The position numbers were made by a program, and so were the translations under genes. Positions 24,521 to 34,008 of a DNA stretch of 64,000 nt are shown in pieces. Position 1 is the first letter of the stretch; the number at the start of each line of letters is the position of its first letter. The notes under the pieces were generated by a model, which was not told where the DNA came from, searched no databases, and saw nothing but the letters and a program-made list of their open reading frames with translations. The DNA is from UBA5794 sp963714375. Lineage in GTDB: Bacteria > Actinomycetota > Acidimicrobiia > Spongiisociales > UBA5794. Location: the NCBI GenBank assembly GCA_963714375.1, contig CAVQOG010000002.1:178019-242018 (forward strand), given 5' to 3'.

Positions 24521-25522
24521 TTAGCCCAGCGTCGCGACCATGATCGCTTTGATCGTGTGAAGACGGTTCTCGGCCTGGTCGAACACAATGCTCGCAGGGG
24601 ATTCGAACACAGCGTCGGTGACCTCGAGACCGTTTGGCATGTTGGTGTGCTCCATCATCTGCTTGCCGACGACGGTATTCGTATCGTGGAAACCGGGAAG
24701 GCAGTGCATGAATTGCACCCCGGGGTTCCCGGACGCTGCCATCAGGTCGCTGTTGACCTGATACGGCTTGAGCAACTCAACACGCTCGGTCCACACATCC
24801 TTTGGCTCACCCATCGATACCCAGACATCGGTGTGGATGAAGTCGACGCCCTCCACTGCTTCCTCGGCGTTCTCGGTGACCGTGATTTTCGCACCGGTAC
24901 GTGCCGCTATCTCCTGTGCCGCCTCAAGCACGTCTGCCGGCGGCGCGAGTTCCGAGGGTCCACCGAGCCGCAGGTCGGATCCCATCAGGGCTGCCATCAC
25001 AATGTGGGATCGCGCCATGTTGAATCGGAGGTCACCCATGAATGCGTATGAGATCTCGCGGTAGTGCTTTTTGGATGCCTCATGCATCGTGAGGAAGTCT
25101 GCAAGCATCTGCGTTGGGTGCCACTCCGCGGTGAGGCCGTTGTACACAGGAACACCGGCATGTGCTGCCAGCTCCTCGACATCCTTCTGCCACGCACCGC
25201 GGTACTCGATTGCGTCGTACATCCGACCGAGGACCCGGCCCGTGTCGGCGATGGACTCCTTGTGTCCCATTTGCGAGCCAGATGGATCGAAGTAGGTCAC
25301 ATGGGCGCCCTGATCGAATGCTGCAACCTCAAAGGCTGCCCGTGTTCTCGTCGAGGTCTTCTCGAAGAGAAGTGCAACGTTCTTGCCCGCGAGCTGCGGC
25401 CGCTCGGTGCCTGCGTACTTGGCCGTCTTGAGCGCACCCGAAAGATCGAGGAGGAATTCCATCTCCTTTGGCTCAAAATCGAGTTCCTTGACGAAGCTTC
25501 GGTTCTTCAGGTTGAATGCCAT
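24521..25522 (-). CDS. argF: ornithine carbamoyltransferase (catabolic context)
   Basis: This 333-residue protein carries the carbamoyl-phosphate motif STRTR (about residues 57-61), FDPSGSQMGHKES, HPTQMLADFLT and the ornithine-site HCLPG (about 273), all intact. The length and sequence are those of bacterial OTCases close to catabolic ArcB. It sits last in the run carrier-arcC-argF, opposite arcA, so it should cleave citrulline to ornithine and carbamoyl phosphate in the deiminase pathway. GGAAGGGACACAAATC precedes the ATG. After its TAA the same frame stays open for 38 more codons (to 24404) with a Cys-rich, protein-like sequence. Confidence 0.93.
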   Translation of the reverse strand: MAFNLKNRSFVKELDFEPKEMEFLLDLSGALKTAKYAGTERPQLAGKNVALLFEKTSTRTRAAFEVAAFDQGAHVTYFDPSGSQMGHKESIADTGRVLGRMYDAIEYRGAWQKDVEELAAHAGVPVYNGLTAEWHPTQMLADFLTMHEASKKHYREISYAFMGDLRFNMARSHIVMAALMGSDLRLGGPSELAPPADVLEAAQEIAARTGAKITVTENAEEAVEGVDFIHTDVWVSMGEPKDVWTERVELLKPYQVNSDLMAASGNPGVQFMHCLPGFHDTNTVVGKQMMEHTNMPNGLEVTDAVFESPASIVFDQAENRLHTIKAIMVATLG

Positions 25523-25552
25523 GATTTGTGTCCCTTCCGTGGACGATTGTGA

Positions 25553-26497
25553 CTATTGGGGGGTGTCTCGATAGACGATGCCCTGTTGTTCGGTCGTAAT
25601 GATGGTTCCAGCCGTCCCGTCGAGCATCTCATCGATGTCGGTCAGACCTCCGATGCCCGTCGATTTCCCGGTGGCTGAGGCGAACTCGCACGCGGCAACG
25701 ACCTTCGGACCCATGGAACCGGCGGGAAACTGGTCGGCGATCTCCATGAGGGCATCTGGATGGGCTCTTGCGATCGGTCGCTGGGTCGGTTGTCCCCAAT
25801 CGACGAAGACAGCTTCCGCGTCAGTCGCCATGATGAAGAAATCGGCCGCGAGATCCGCAGCAAGCAGCCCTGTGGCATGGTCCTTGTCGATGACGGCCTC
25901 GACGCCGATGAGGCGGTCGCCATCGTACATGGTCGGTATTCCACCACCACCGGCACATATCACGACCGCACCGTGTTCAAGCAACCAGCGGATCTGATCC
26001 AGTTCGAATATCCGCTTCGGGCGAGGCGACGGCACGACTCTGCGATAGGCGTCCCCATCGGCGCGAAACACCCACCCCTTCGACTGGCGGAGCTCGTCGG
26101 ACCGCTGGAGGTCATAGAACGGTCCGATGGGTTTCGTCGGATCGGCGAAGGCGGGATCTTCGGGATCCACCTCAATCATCGTCAGGATGGTTGCCAGGTG
26201 CTTGTCGAACGGCAACAGATTCCCGAGCTCCTGTTCCACGAGGTAGCCAATCATCCCTTGAGTCTGGGCCCCCAGTACATCAAGCGGGGCGGCAGGGACC
26301 TCCGCATAGGCGTCGCCCTGAAGGGCGAGGAGTCCCACCTGGGGGCCGTTGCCGTGCGAGATCACCAACTCGTGCTCCAACGCGATCGGGGCAAGCTCCT
26401 CGCAGGCGACGGCAACATTCGCCCGCTGGTTCTCATCCGTGAGGTCCTGACCGCGGCGAAGCAGCGCATTGCCTCCGAGGGCGACGACAACTCTCAT
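25553..26497 (-). CDS. arcC: carbamate kinase, copy 2 (in intact cluster)
   Basis: This 314-residue protein has RVVVALGGNALLRRGQ, VISHGNGPQVGLLALQ, ICAGGGGIPTMYDG and VEAVIDKDHATGLLA, all at the positions expected in carbamate kinases. It converts carbamoyl phosphate plus ADP into ATP in the final step of arginine fermentation. It is flanked 31 bases upstream by the YfcC-type carrier and 30 bases downstream by argF. The close similarity to copy 1 at 5.5 kb shows a duplication of the whole cluster. Confidence 0.94.
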   Translation of the reverse strand: MRVVVALGGNALLRRGQDLTDENQRANVAVACEELAPIALEHELVISHGNGPQVGLLALQGDAYAEVPAAPLDVLGAQTQGMIGYLVEQELGNLLPFDKHLATILTMIEVDPEDPAFADPTKPIGPFYDLQRSDELRQSKGWVFRADGDAYRRVVPSPRPKRIFELDQIRWLLEHGAVVICAGGGGIPTMYDGDRLIGVEAVIDKDHATGLLAADLAADFFIMATDAEAVFVDWGQPTQRPIARAHPDALMEIADQFPAGSMGPKVVAACEFASATGKSTGIGGLTDIDEMLDGTAGTIITTEQQGIVYRDTPQ

Positions 26498-26528
26498 ATC
26501 TCCGTGTCTCCGTTCCGCTCCATAGCAA

Positions 26529-28115
26529 TCAATTGAATAGCGTCCCGATACCCATGAAGATCATCACCACGACGAGCACGATTCCCAGGAAGGGAGTCAC
26601 GAACTTGAGATACCTGTCGTAGCCGATCTTGGCGAGCGCAAGACCACCCATCAGAACCGCCGACGTCGGAGTGATCAGGTTCACGAGCCCCGACGCCGAT
26701 TGATAGCCCGTCACCGCAAGGGCGCGGGAGACCTCAGCGAAATCCGCAAGCGGCGCAATAATTGGCATCACCAATGCAGCATGTCCCGACGAGGAGGGAA
26801 CGAGGAACGCAATCGGGATGTTGACCAGGAACGCAAGTTCGGCGAACACGATGCTCGACGTTCCGGTGACGATCCCTTCCATCCAGTCCAAGATCGTGTC
26901 GATGATGAAAGTGTTCTTCATGATGATCGTGATGGCGCGCGCCACAACAATGACCAGAGCGGCGCTGAGGAAGTCTGCTGCCCCAGCAACCATCGTGTTG
27001 ACGGTTCCCTTTTCTCCGAGGCCACCAATGATTCCGATGATGACGGCGGCGACGATGAACAGCATCGAGGCTTCAGTGAAGTAGAAGTCCCCGAGCAGGT
27101 CAGCCATTGTGGGGAGAGGGAAGTCTTTGCTGAAGAACTGCTGCCACAGGTCATTCCACGGGATGAACCCGTAGATCATGATGGCGAAGGACAATCCGAA
27201 GACGACGAGTGCCCACGTCTGGCGTCGCGACATCTTCGAAACATCCTCGATGTCCTCCTCCGATCCTGCCTCGATGTCGAACCCGACGATCGATTTCGAG
27301 TGGTCATTCTTGACACGGTTGGCGTACCGAAGGACATACAGGATCGCGATCGCCACGAGCACGAACCACATCACGACCCGCATTGGAAGCCCGTCGCCAA
27401 TGCCGATATCGGCCGCGTCCGAAGCAACGCCGGTGGCAAACGGATTGACCGTCGAAGCCAACACCCCGGAACCCGCGCCAAGGAAGATGATCGCGACACC
27501 GACCATTCGGTCGAATTTGAGCGCGACGACGAGAGCAACCATCAACGTGTAGAAGCCGAGCGTTTCTTCCCACATCCCGTACGTTGTTCCCCCGACGGCA
27601 AATACTGTCATCAAAATCACGATCAGCCAGGTCGGGCTACGCCGGAACCGCAGCGCCAATCTCTTGATCCCCAGCTCGATGGCTCCGGTCTTCATCGTGA
27701 CAGCAATGAATGCACCCATGACCAGCACGAAGAGGAAGATCTCGGCAGAGCCGAAAAGGCCACCTACGTTGTACGCCTGAACGGTGCCTGCCTCGTCCTC
27801 AATGCCGTAGAGACCGTTCGGGGTTGCCACCCAGAGGTTCTGGAACATCGTAAGGGGTGACTTGTCAACGCACAGCGTGTCCTCGCCGACGTCGCTGCAC
27901 GAGGGGATCTCGACGTACGAGCCCGGGATTGGAGAACCGGTATCGTCCAGTTCGTAGACACCCGACGGGATGAAGAACGCCGCCACCCACATGACGAGAA
28001 GAACGATCGCCAGAACGGTGAGGGCGGTCGGAAACGCGAACTTCGGCTTGTTGGGCGACGACGGTGCTTGATCATCCGCTGTGTCTGTGGTTCTCGCGCC
28101 TTCGTGATCGGACAT
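26529..28115 (-). CDS. YfcC-family basic amino acid (arginine/ornithine-type) carrier
   Basis: The frame opens at 28181, but the ATG at 28115 has AAGGAG upstream and gives MSDHEGARTTD..., a hydrophilic leader, then FAFPTALTVLAIVLLVMWVAAFF (TM1). The 528-residue protein has about 12 hydrophobic segments, including LNAV-type loops such as GIIGGLGEKGTVNTMVAGAAD and LVNLITPTSAVLMGGLALAK, characteristic of the YfcC/DcuC-like (UIT9/ArsB-related) carriers found with arginine deiminase genes. It probably exchanges arginine for ornithine or imports arginine. A decayed paralogue lies at 6.5 kb. Confidence 0.88.
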   Translation of the reverse strand: MSDHEGARTTDTADDQAPSSPNKPKFAFPTALTVLAIVLLVMWVAAFFIPSGVYELDDTGSPIPGSYVEIPSCSDVGEDTLCVDKSPLTMFQNLWVATPNGLYGIEDEAGTVQAYNVGGLFGSAEIFLFVLVMGAFIAVTMKTGAIELGIKRLALRFRRSPTWLIVILMTVFAVGGTTYGMWEETLGFYTLMVALVVALKFDRMVGVAIIFLGAGSGVLASTVNPFATGVASDAADIGIGDGLPMRVVMWFVLVAIAILYVLRYANRVKNDHSKSIVGFDIEAGSEEDIEDVSKMSRRQTWALVVFGLSFAIMIYGFIPWNDLWQQFFSKDFPLPTMADLLGDFYFTEASMLFIVAAVIIGIIGGLGEKGTVNTMVAGAADFLSAALVIVVARAITIIMKNTFIIDTILDWMEGIVTGTSSIVFAELAFLVNIPIAFLVPSSSGHAALVMPIIAPLADFAEVSRALAVTGYQSASGLVNLITPTSAVLMGGLALAKIGYDRYLKFVTPFLGIVLVVVMIFMGIGTLFN

Positions 28116-28290
28116 GACGACGTATCTCCTTAGGAACGGTTGCCCTCCTCGTATTCTCCCAGCAAGGGCGCGGCTTCGCATCGTCCCAAGTGGGTGATGC
28201 TGCCGAACCGAACCGCTGACATAATAAGAATAGACGATCGGTAGGTGAGCGCTCGTGGCACGGTGCTACGGCGCAGAAGGGAGCAACGCC
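28116..28290. promoter_or_regulatory. divergent promoter region between the carrier operon and arcA
   Basis: This 175-base gap separates the divergent carrier-arcC-argF operon and arcA. An AT-rich block (ACATAATAAGAATAG, 28220-28234) is the best -10 candidate for arcA; AAGGGAG before the ATG at 28291 is its ribosome-binding site. No ArgR-type box could be recognised with confidence. Confidence 0.4.
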
Positions 28291-29520
28291 ATGACCGCGT
28301 ACGGAGTCCACTCTGAGGTCGGCAAGCTGCGAAAGGTGATCGTCCATCGTCCCGGTCTCGAGATGGAGCGACTGACGCCGTCGAACGCCGAAGAACTCCT
28401 CTTTGACGATGTGATCTGGGTTCAAAGGGCGCGCCGGGGTCACGACGCATTCGTGGCGCTGATGCGTGACCAATTCGGTATCCAAGTCATGAGGGTGCAC
28501 GAGCTTCTCGCCGAGGTCGCCGACAACCCTGAGGGCCGGGCCTACCTCCTCGACAATCGATTGACCGAGAACGAGGTGGGGATCAACGGAACTCGAGAGC
28601 TACGAGCTTGGATGGACGAGATGTCCTCGACGGCGCTCGTCGCGTATCTGATAGGTGGTGTCACCGTCGATGACCTCCCGAAGGAATTCAGGGCGCTTGC
28701 CTCGAAGGCCTGGGCAGCTACCGAGTTCGTGTTGCCACCGCTCCCGAACCAACTCTTCACACGAGACAGCTCGGCATGGATATACGGCGGCGTGACAGTG
28801 AACCCCATGTACTGGCCAGCCCGCCGCAAAGAGTCGCTCCACATGATGGCTATCTACAAGCACCACCCAGAATTCAAGGGCGGCGACTTCAAGATCTGGT
28901 TTGGTGACCCACCGACGGCCAACTGGGGAGAAGCCAAGATCGAGGGTGGCGACATCATGCCGGTCGGGAAGGGCATCGTGCTCATCGGTATGGGCGAGCG
29001 CACGACCTATCAGGCGGTGGGCCGCCTCGCGCAGAACCTCTTCGAGAACAACGCCGCAACTCAGGTGATCGCGGCGAAGATGCCGCCAGACCGAGCGAGT
29101 ATGCACCTCGATACGATCTTCTCGTTCTGTGACCGAGATGTCGTGACGATCTACGAACCGGCCGTGAGTGCCATCCAACCCATCAGCTACCACCCGGGCG
29201 GCGAAACCCCCGAAGTCGTCGTTGAGGAGCGAGGCTGGCTCGACGTCGTTCAGGCCGCGCTTGGTCTCGATGAACTTCGGACCGTTCCCACCGCAGGCGA
29301 CACATTTGCCCAAGAACGGGAGCAGTGGAACGACGGCAACAACGTCGTCGCGATGGAACCAGGCGTTGTGCTCGCCTACAGCCGTAACGAGGGCACGAAC
29401 ACCCGACTCCGAAAAGCCGGGATCACGGTCCACGAGATCGACGGTTCCGAGCTCGGCCGTGGCCGCGGTGGTGGTCACTGTATGACGTGTCCCGTCCTTC
29501 GCGACCCCGCGTACGACTGA
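28291..29520 (+). CDS. arcA: arginine deiminase
   Basis: The ATG at 28291 (AAGGGAG upstream) gives MTAYGVHSEVGKLRKVIVHRPG, the standard ArcA N-terminus; the open frame from 28255 adds only a non-conserved leader. The 409-residue protein shows NQLFTRDSSAWIYGG (substrate Asp), EGGDIMPVGKG, MHLDTIFSFCDRDVV (catalytic His/Asp) and, near the end, GRGRGGGHCMTCP with the nucleophilic Cys. It hydrolyses arginine to citrulline and ammonia. It is divergent from the carrier-arcC-argF operon, and together they form a complete deiminase pathway. Confidence 0.95.
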   Translation: MTAYGVHSEVGKLRKVIVHRPGLEMERLTPSNAEELLFDDVIWVQRARRGHDAFVALMRDQFGIQVMRVHELLAEVADNPEGRAYLLDNRLTENEVGINGTRELRAWMDEMSSTALVAYLIGGVTVDDLPKEFRALASKAWAATEFVLPPLPNQLFTRDSSAWIYGGVTVNPMYWPARRKESLHMMAIYKHHPEFKGGDFKIWFGDPPTANWGEAKIEGGDIMPVGKGIVLIGMGERTTYQAVGRLAQNLFENNAATQVIAAKMPPDRASMHLDTIFSFCDRDVVTIYEPAVSAIQPISYHPGGETPEVVVEERGWLDVVQAALGLDELRTVPTAGDTFAQEREQWNDGNNVVAMEPGVVLAYSRNEGTNTRLRKAGITVHEIDGSELGRGRGGGHCMTCPVLRDPAYD

Positions 29521-29602
29521 GAGCGCACAACCGACACCGAGAACCCTTCGACACGCACGTGTGGCGTAGGTTGTCCGGGCTGCCTCATCTTCGGGCGTGG
29601 CT

Positions 29603-31147
29603 TCAGACGCCACTCTTGGGGAGTTCAGCCGCGTCCTGACCGCCGATTCCGTAGAAATGAACGGTCTCTGGCGGCTCTTCGAGACTGGAGTCCGGCTCGA
29701 TGTGCTGGATCTGGAACCCGAGGAAGGCATAGACGAATGAGAGCAACGGATTGATCAGGTTGAAGAATGCGAACGGGAAATAGGCAATAGTCTCGATACC
29801 GAGGGTGCCAGCCACATATGCGCCACAGCTGTTCCACGGGATAAGCGGAGATGTGACTGTGGCGGTATCTTCGATCTGCCTGGACAGCGTCTGGGGCGCA
29901 ATGCCTCGTTCCCTGTACTCCTCCTTGAACACGTTGCCGGTGAGCACGATCGCGAGGTACTGGTCCGCGGCGATCGCGTTGATACTGATCGCCGTCGCTC
30001 CCGTAGCCGCGACGATCGAGCGATCGGTCCCGGCTCTCCTCACGAACGGATCGATCAATCGCCCGAGCATGCCAGTGTCGTTCATGATGCCGCCAAAAGC
30101 GAGAGCCGAGAGGATCAACCACACGGTCGTCATCATCGACGCCATGCCGCCTCCGGTCAGTAAAGAGTCGAGGCCGACGAATCCCGTATCTGCGACAAAG
30201 CCGGTTGCCATTGCATCCCATACACCCTTCACCATCGTCCACGGTGTACTCAGAGACGGGTCACCGACGAACGCGACCACCACATCGGGTTGCAGGACCA
30301 CAGCGATGAATCCACCCAACAGCGCGCCAGCCATGATCGAGAGTGTCGGCGGCACCTTGCGAACGGCGAGCACAATGACCACGATCAGCGGGAGCATCGG
30401 GAGAATCCCGACGTGGAACACGCTTTCGATGGCCTCCAGCGCCGAGGTAACGTCGAAGGCAGCGGTGACGTCCGTGCGCAGGCCCATAACGGTGTAGATC
30501 GCTAGGGCGATCAGGATCGAGGGAATCGTTGTGGCCATCATCGCCCGGATGTGCGGGTACAGGGTTGTACCCGACACTGCGGGGGCGAGGTTGGTGGTCT
30601 CGGACAGTGGCGACATCTTGTCCCCGAAGTACGCCCCCGATATAACCGCTCCGGCAGTCACCTCAGGGGATACTCCAAGCGCACTGGCAATACCGACCAG
30701 GGCGACACCAAGGGTCCCAATCACGGTCCAAGCGCTACCGATTCCGAGCGCCACCAGAGCGCAAACGACCGCCGTGGCCAAGTAGTACCAGTTGGGGTCG
30801 AGGATCTCGAGTCCCCAGTACGTCATGGTGGCAATCGTTCCGGACATGTTCCATGTTCCAATGAGTGAGCCGACGGCCAGGAGAATGAAGATGGCACCGA
30901 CGGCGGTGGAGATGCTGTCGACGGCAGCCTTGCTGATCTTGTCGACCGAGTGCCCATTCTTGAGACCGATGAGTCCGGCAAAAAGAGCCGAGAGCACGAG
31001 CGCAACCTGGATGGGCCCGCCAATGGCGTCACCGCCGTAGAGATAAATCGCTGCGACGATGAAGCCGATCAGAAGGCCCACGGAGACAAGAGCGTCCAGC
31101 ATCGATGGCGGCCGTGGGGCTCGGCCTTGCTCTGTGCGATTGGCCAT
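29603..31147 (-). CDS. NhaC-family Na+/H+ antiporter-like transporter
   Basis: A 514-residue, roughly 11-TM protein with the NhaC hallmarks GIGSAWTVIGTLGVALVGIA, SGAYFGDKMSPLSETTNLAP (about residues 172-192) and a mirrored second half with TAISINAIAADQYLAIVL and SPLIPWNSCGAYVAGTLGI. AGGAG lies 5 bases before the ATG at 31147. Members exchange Na+/H+ or dicarboxylates such as malate/lactate. Here its tail-to-tail position next to arcA suggests a role in pH or ion balance during arginine fermentation, where ammonia is released, but it could equally be an unrelated carrier. Confidence 0.88.
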   Translation of the reverse strand: MANRTEQGRAPRPPSMLDALVSVGLLIGFIVAAIYLYGGDAIGGPIQVALVLSALFAGLIGLKNGHSVDKISKAAVDSISTAVGAIFILLAVGSLIGTWNMSGTIATMTYWGLEILDPNWYYLATAVVCALVALGIGSAWTVIGTLGVALVGIASALGVSPEVTAGAVISGAYFGDKMSPLSETTNLAPAVSGTTLYPHIRAMMATTIPSILIALAIYTVMGLRTDVTAAFDVTSALEAIESVFHVGILPMLPLIVVIVLAVRKVPPTLSIMAGALLGGFIAVVLQPDVVVAFVGDPSLSTPWTMVKGVWDAMATGFVADTGFVGLDSLLTGGGMASMMTTVWLILSALAFGGIMNDTGMLGRLIDPFVRRAGTDRSIVAATGATAISINAIAADQYLAIVLTGNVFKEEYRERGIAPQTLSRQIEDTATVTSPLIPWNSCGAYVAGTLGIETIAYFPFAFFNLINPLLSFVYAFLGFQIQHIEPDSSLEEPPETVHFYGIGGQDAAELPKSGV

Positions 31148-31394
31148 GGCCACTCCTGATCGCGTACGGCTGACCGAACCTCACACTACCGCTCAGACGG
31201 CCGGCCCAGTTGCATGTTCGATGTCGCGGGCCCACCGCAATCGAAGGAAGGGAGATTCGGCAACATCGTCCGAACCGGGGGATGTGGTTCCTCGTCTCCG
31301 CCAGCACACTGTCGATATCGTCCAAACGAGCGAGATGTCCGCACAGACGCCCCGGCGCAGTGTGGAGAGCAGGGTCAGCGGAAAGGCGGTGATC

Positions 31395-31718
31395 GTGCCA
31401 CCAAGTGAGACCGACCACGAGTGGCTGCGTAGGCTCGCCCTCAGTGACGAATCCGCCTTCAGGCGTCTGATCCATGCGTCTGACCTCCGGGAGGACTGTC
31501 TTGACGCCCGCACCGAGGCTGCTGTGCAATTCGGAGCGGTCGTCACTGGCAACCCGTCTGAGGCTGCCCTGAGCGCAGCTACGGAGAAATGCCTTGCGGT
31601 GGGATTCGACCTCGCCGACCTCGACGAGCTCACAAGATTCCTCGGCGAAGGCCAGGTTTGGGTCAGCGGACGCTCTTCCGACCGTCTCCGAGCCCGACCG
31701 TCTCCGAATCCTCAGTAA
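31395..31718 (+). CDS. small carboxymuconolactone decarboxylase (CMD)-like protein 1
   Basis: The open frame starts at 31059, but the GTG at 31395 with GGAAAGG 8 bases upstream gives a product (about 107 residues) matching the N-terminus of CMD-like proteins: SETDHEWLRRLALSDESAFRRLI, then LDARTEAAVQFGAVVTGNPSEAALSAATEKCLAVGFDLADLDELTRFLG. This is the LDPRTxxLVRLxALVxxG...AxxAGATxxE pattern in diverged form. It ends 10 bases before the LuxR-type regulator. A second member of the same family follows that regulator. Function unknown; the start is uncertain. Confidence 0.55.
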   Translation: MPPSETDHEWLRRLALSDESAFRRLIHASDLREDCLDARTEAAVQFGAVVTGNPSEAALSAATEKCLAVGFDLADLDELTRFLGEGQVWVSGRSSDRLRARPSPNPQ

Positions 31719-31728
31719 ACTACCCGGC

Positions 31729-34008
31729 ATGAAACACCCGCTGCCTGACCTGGATTCCAGCCGGGCCATGGAGAGCGGCTCCGGTGCATCGGTCGAGATG
31801 AATGACCCAGAGCCGTCTCCAGATCTTTCGTCGAGGAGCGTTCCGCGTCGGAAGCTGTTGGCTCGCATCGACGAGGACGATCTACAGCGCATCGTGTGCA
31901 TTGTTGCGCCAGCCGGATATGGCAAGAGCACACTTCTCGAACAGTGGAGAAAGGAGTCGACTCTTCCCGTCGCATCTCTCACCTTCGATCGACACGATCA
32001 CAGCTTCAGCGATATCGCACAGCGCCTCGCAACCAGCCTTCGAGAAGCTGGTCTCATCGAAGACGGTGCGGCGCGACGAATCGGCACCGAGAGCGACCCG
32101 AGCGCCGCATCCCGTCTGGCCACCTCCGCACTTGCCAAGCATTCGCAACCATGCATCGTCATGCTGGACCAGGTTGAGCGGCTGACACATGATCTCCAGC
32201 ACGACCTGGTTGGTGGACTCGCAACCACCATTCCTTCAACAGTGAGGCTCGCACTTGCCTCCCGCGAGAGCCCGAGGATTCGCATAGCCGCGCTTCGAGG
32301 GACCGGTCGGGTTCTCGAGTTGGGCACCGCGGATCTCTCGATGACAGAGAACGAGGCGCATGAGATGTTCTCTGCTTGTGGGATGGATGTCGGCGACCGT
32401 GTTCCAACCCTCGTCGAGTCGACGGAGGGCTGGCCCCTCGCCCTCCATCTGGGTGGACTCGCGATATCCGCTGGAGCAGATCCCGAGGCCAGCGGACGCC
32501 TTGCTGGAGCTGATCATTTCATCGCCGACTACATCCGGTCGGAGGTTCTCAAGTCGATGGAGCCCGACCACCGGTTCTTTCTTGAGCAGTCGTCCGTCTT
32601 GGATCTGATGCACGGACCACTGTGCGACGTCGTACTCGAGCGGAAGGGATCTGCAGCGCTCCTTCGAGAAATCGCTGACGCGATCCCATTGGTCGAACCC
32701 GTCGACCGTGAGGCGACATGGTTCCGCGTGCACAGACTCCTACTCGACTGTCTGCGTTCGGACCTACAGGTAGCCGATGAGCCGTGGGTGCGCGATGCTC
32801 ACGGCCGGGCTGCGGCTTGGTACGAGACGGAGGGACAACTCGTCGAGGCAATCGCCCACGCGCACGCCTGCGGTGACGAGGAAACAACAGGTCGAGTTGT
32901 GGCAAAGGCACTTCGCGAAACATTCAGCCTCGGCGATTTCGATCTCGCCAACCACTGGCTGGGATACTTCGACAGCGAAGCAGAACTGCCCAAATCGCAG
33001 CCGCTGCTCGGCAAGGGTGCGCTCGCCTACTCCCTCCTCGGTACCGACGCAGCCTTTCGGCGCTGGCGACGAGCGCTCGACGAAGCCGCCGACAGAGATG
33101 GGGAAACGGATCCTCTCACGTATCTCATCCGTGCGCTGTGCCGGCCCGAATCGTTGGAACCAATGACCCGCGACGCCGCGTCCTGCCGTGCCGGTCTTGC
33201 GGCAACTTCGGAGTGGTGGACCGCCGCGCAATTGGTGGATGGGCTCGTGGCCCTCTGGTCGGGAGACGAAACCGGTGCCGGCCACTCCTTCGTCAATGCT
33301 TCAGCCGAAGGGCTTCGCTACGGGTCGCCCATCGCGGCGTCCGTGGCCTTGGCTTGTCGCTCGATCCTTGCGGCCGAACGCGCTGACCATGCCACCAGTC
33401 AGGCCCATGCCGATCGCGCCGTCGACACCGTGATCCGCAACAACCTCGTTGACCTCTCGACAAGCGCATTGGCCTTCGCTGTGGGCGCACGCTGCGCTGC
33501 GCGCAGTGGTGACCTCGTTGGCGCTCGGGAGTTGCTAGCCGCCGGAATGAGTTCCCGATCGAGCCTGTCAGAATCGTTGCGGTCGATTTCGATCCTTGCG
33601 CTCGTGGAAACGGCAAAGGCGTACCTCGCCGTCGCTGACATTGCCGGAGCACGGCAGGCAATGAGGGAAGCATCGGCGTTGTGTACGTCGATGGGTGATT
33701 TCGGTGCGCTTTCTGAGGAACTGCGTGAACTCAACGAAACGATTGCGGGCATTCCGGGTGGCACCGTCGGTGCCTCGTCCCTTACAAATGCTGAACTACG
33801 CGTTCTCCCGTACCTCGCTTCACATCTTTCATTCCCAGAGATTGGCGAAGCTCTCTACATCTCGCGCCACACGGTGAAATCACATGCGATGGCGATCTAC
33901 CGCAAGCTCGGAGCATCGTCACGCAGTGAGGCGGTCGACGTGGCGCGTCAGGACGGCCTACTCGGCGCCTCGTCGACGCTGAACCCACGAATCACCTCCT
34001 CGGGATGA
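31729..34008 (+). CDS. MalT/LAL-type LuxR-family transcriptional regulator
   Basis: A 759-residue regulator. RSVPRRKLLARIDEDDLQRIVCIV leads into the Walker A motif APAGYGKSTLLEQW (about residues 60-68), followed by a LAL/MalT STAND ATPase module (CIVMLDQVERL, Walker B-like) and a TPR-like helical region (about 400-670). A C-terminal LuxR helix-turn-helix (LTNAELRVLPYLASHLSFPEIGEALYIS, HTVKSHAMAIYRKLG) closes the protein. Such proteins are ligand- and ATP-dependent activators. The start at 31729 has no obvious ribosome site. The downstream CMD-like gene overlaps its stop (ATGA), so the regulator probably controls its own small operon. Confidence 0.88.
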   Translation: MKHPLPDLDSSRAMESGSGASVEMNDPEPSPDLSSRSVPRRKLLARIDEDDLQRIVCIVAPAGYGKSTLLEQWRKESTLPVASLTFDRHDHSFSDIAQRLATSLREAGLIEDGAARRIGTESDPSAASRLATSALAKHSQPCIVMLDQVERLTHDLQHDLVGGLATTIPSTVRLALASRESPRIRIAALRGTGRVLELGTADLSMTENEAHEMFSACGMDVGDRVPTLVESTEGWPLALHLGGLAISAGADPEASGRLAGADHFIADYIRSEVLKSMEPDHRFFLEQSSVLDLMHGPLCDVVLERKGSAALLREIADAIPLVEPVDREATWFRVHRLLLDCLRSDLQVADEPWVRDAHGRAAAWYETEGQLVEAIAHAHACGDEETTGRVVAKALRETFSLGDFDLANHWLGYFDSEAELPKSQPLLGKGALAYSLLGTDAAFRRWRRALDEAADRDGETDPLTYLIRALCRPESLEPMTRDAASCRAGLAATSEWWTAAQLVDGLVALWSGDETGAGHSFVNASAEGLRYGSPIAASVALACRSILAAERADHATSQAHADRAVDTVIRNNLVDLSTSALAFAVGARCAARSGDLVGARELLAAGMSSRSSLSESLRSISILALVETAKAYLAVADIAGARQAMREASALCTSMGDFGALSEELRELNETIAGIPGGTVGASSLTNAELRVLPYLASHLSFPEIGEALYISRHTVKSHAMAIYRKLGASSRSEAVDVARQDGLLGASSTLNPRITSSG

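Noticed and set aside
26700..27860. 386-codon plus-strand ORF opposite the carrier
   Set aside because: Asp/His/Arg-rich composition typical of an antisense frame to a membrane protein.
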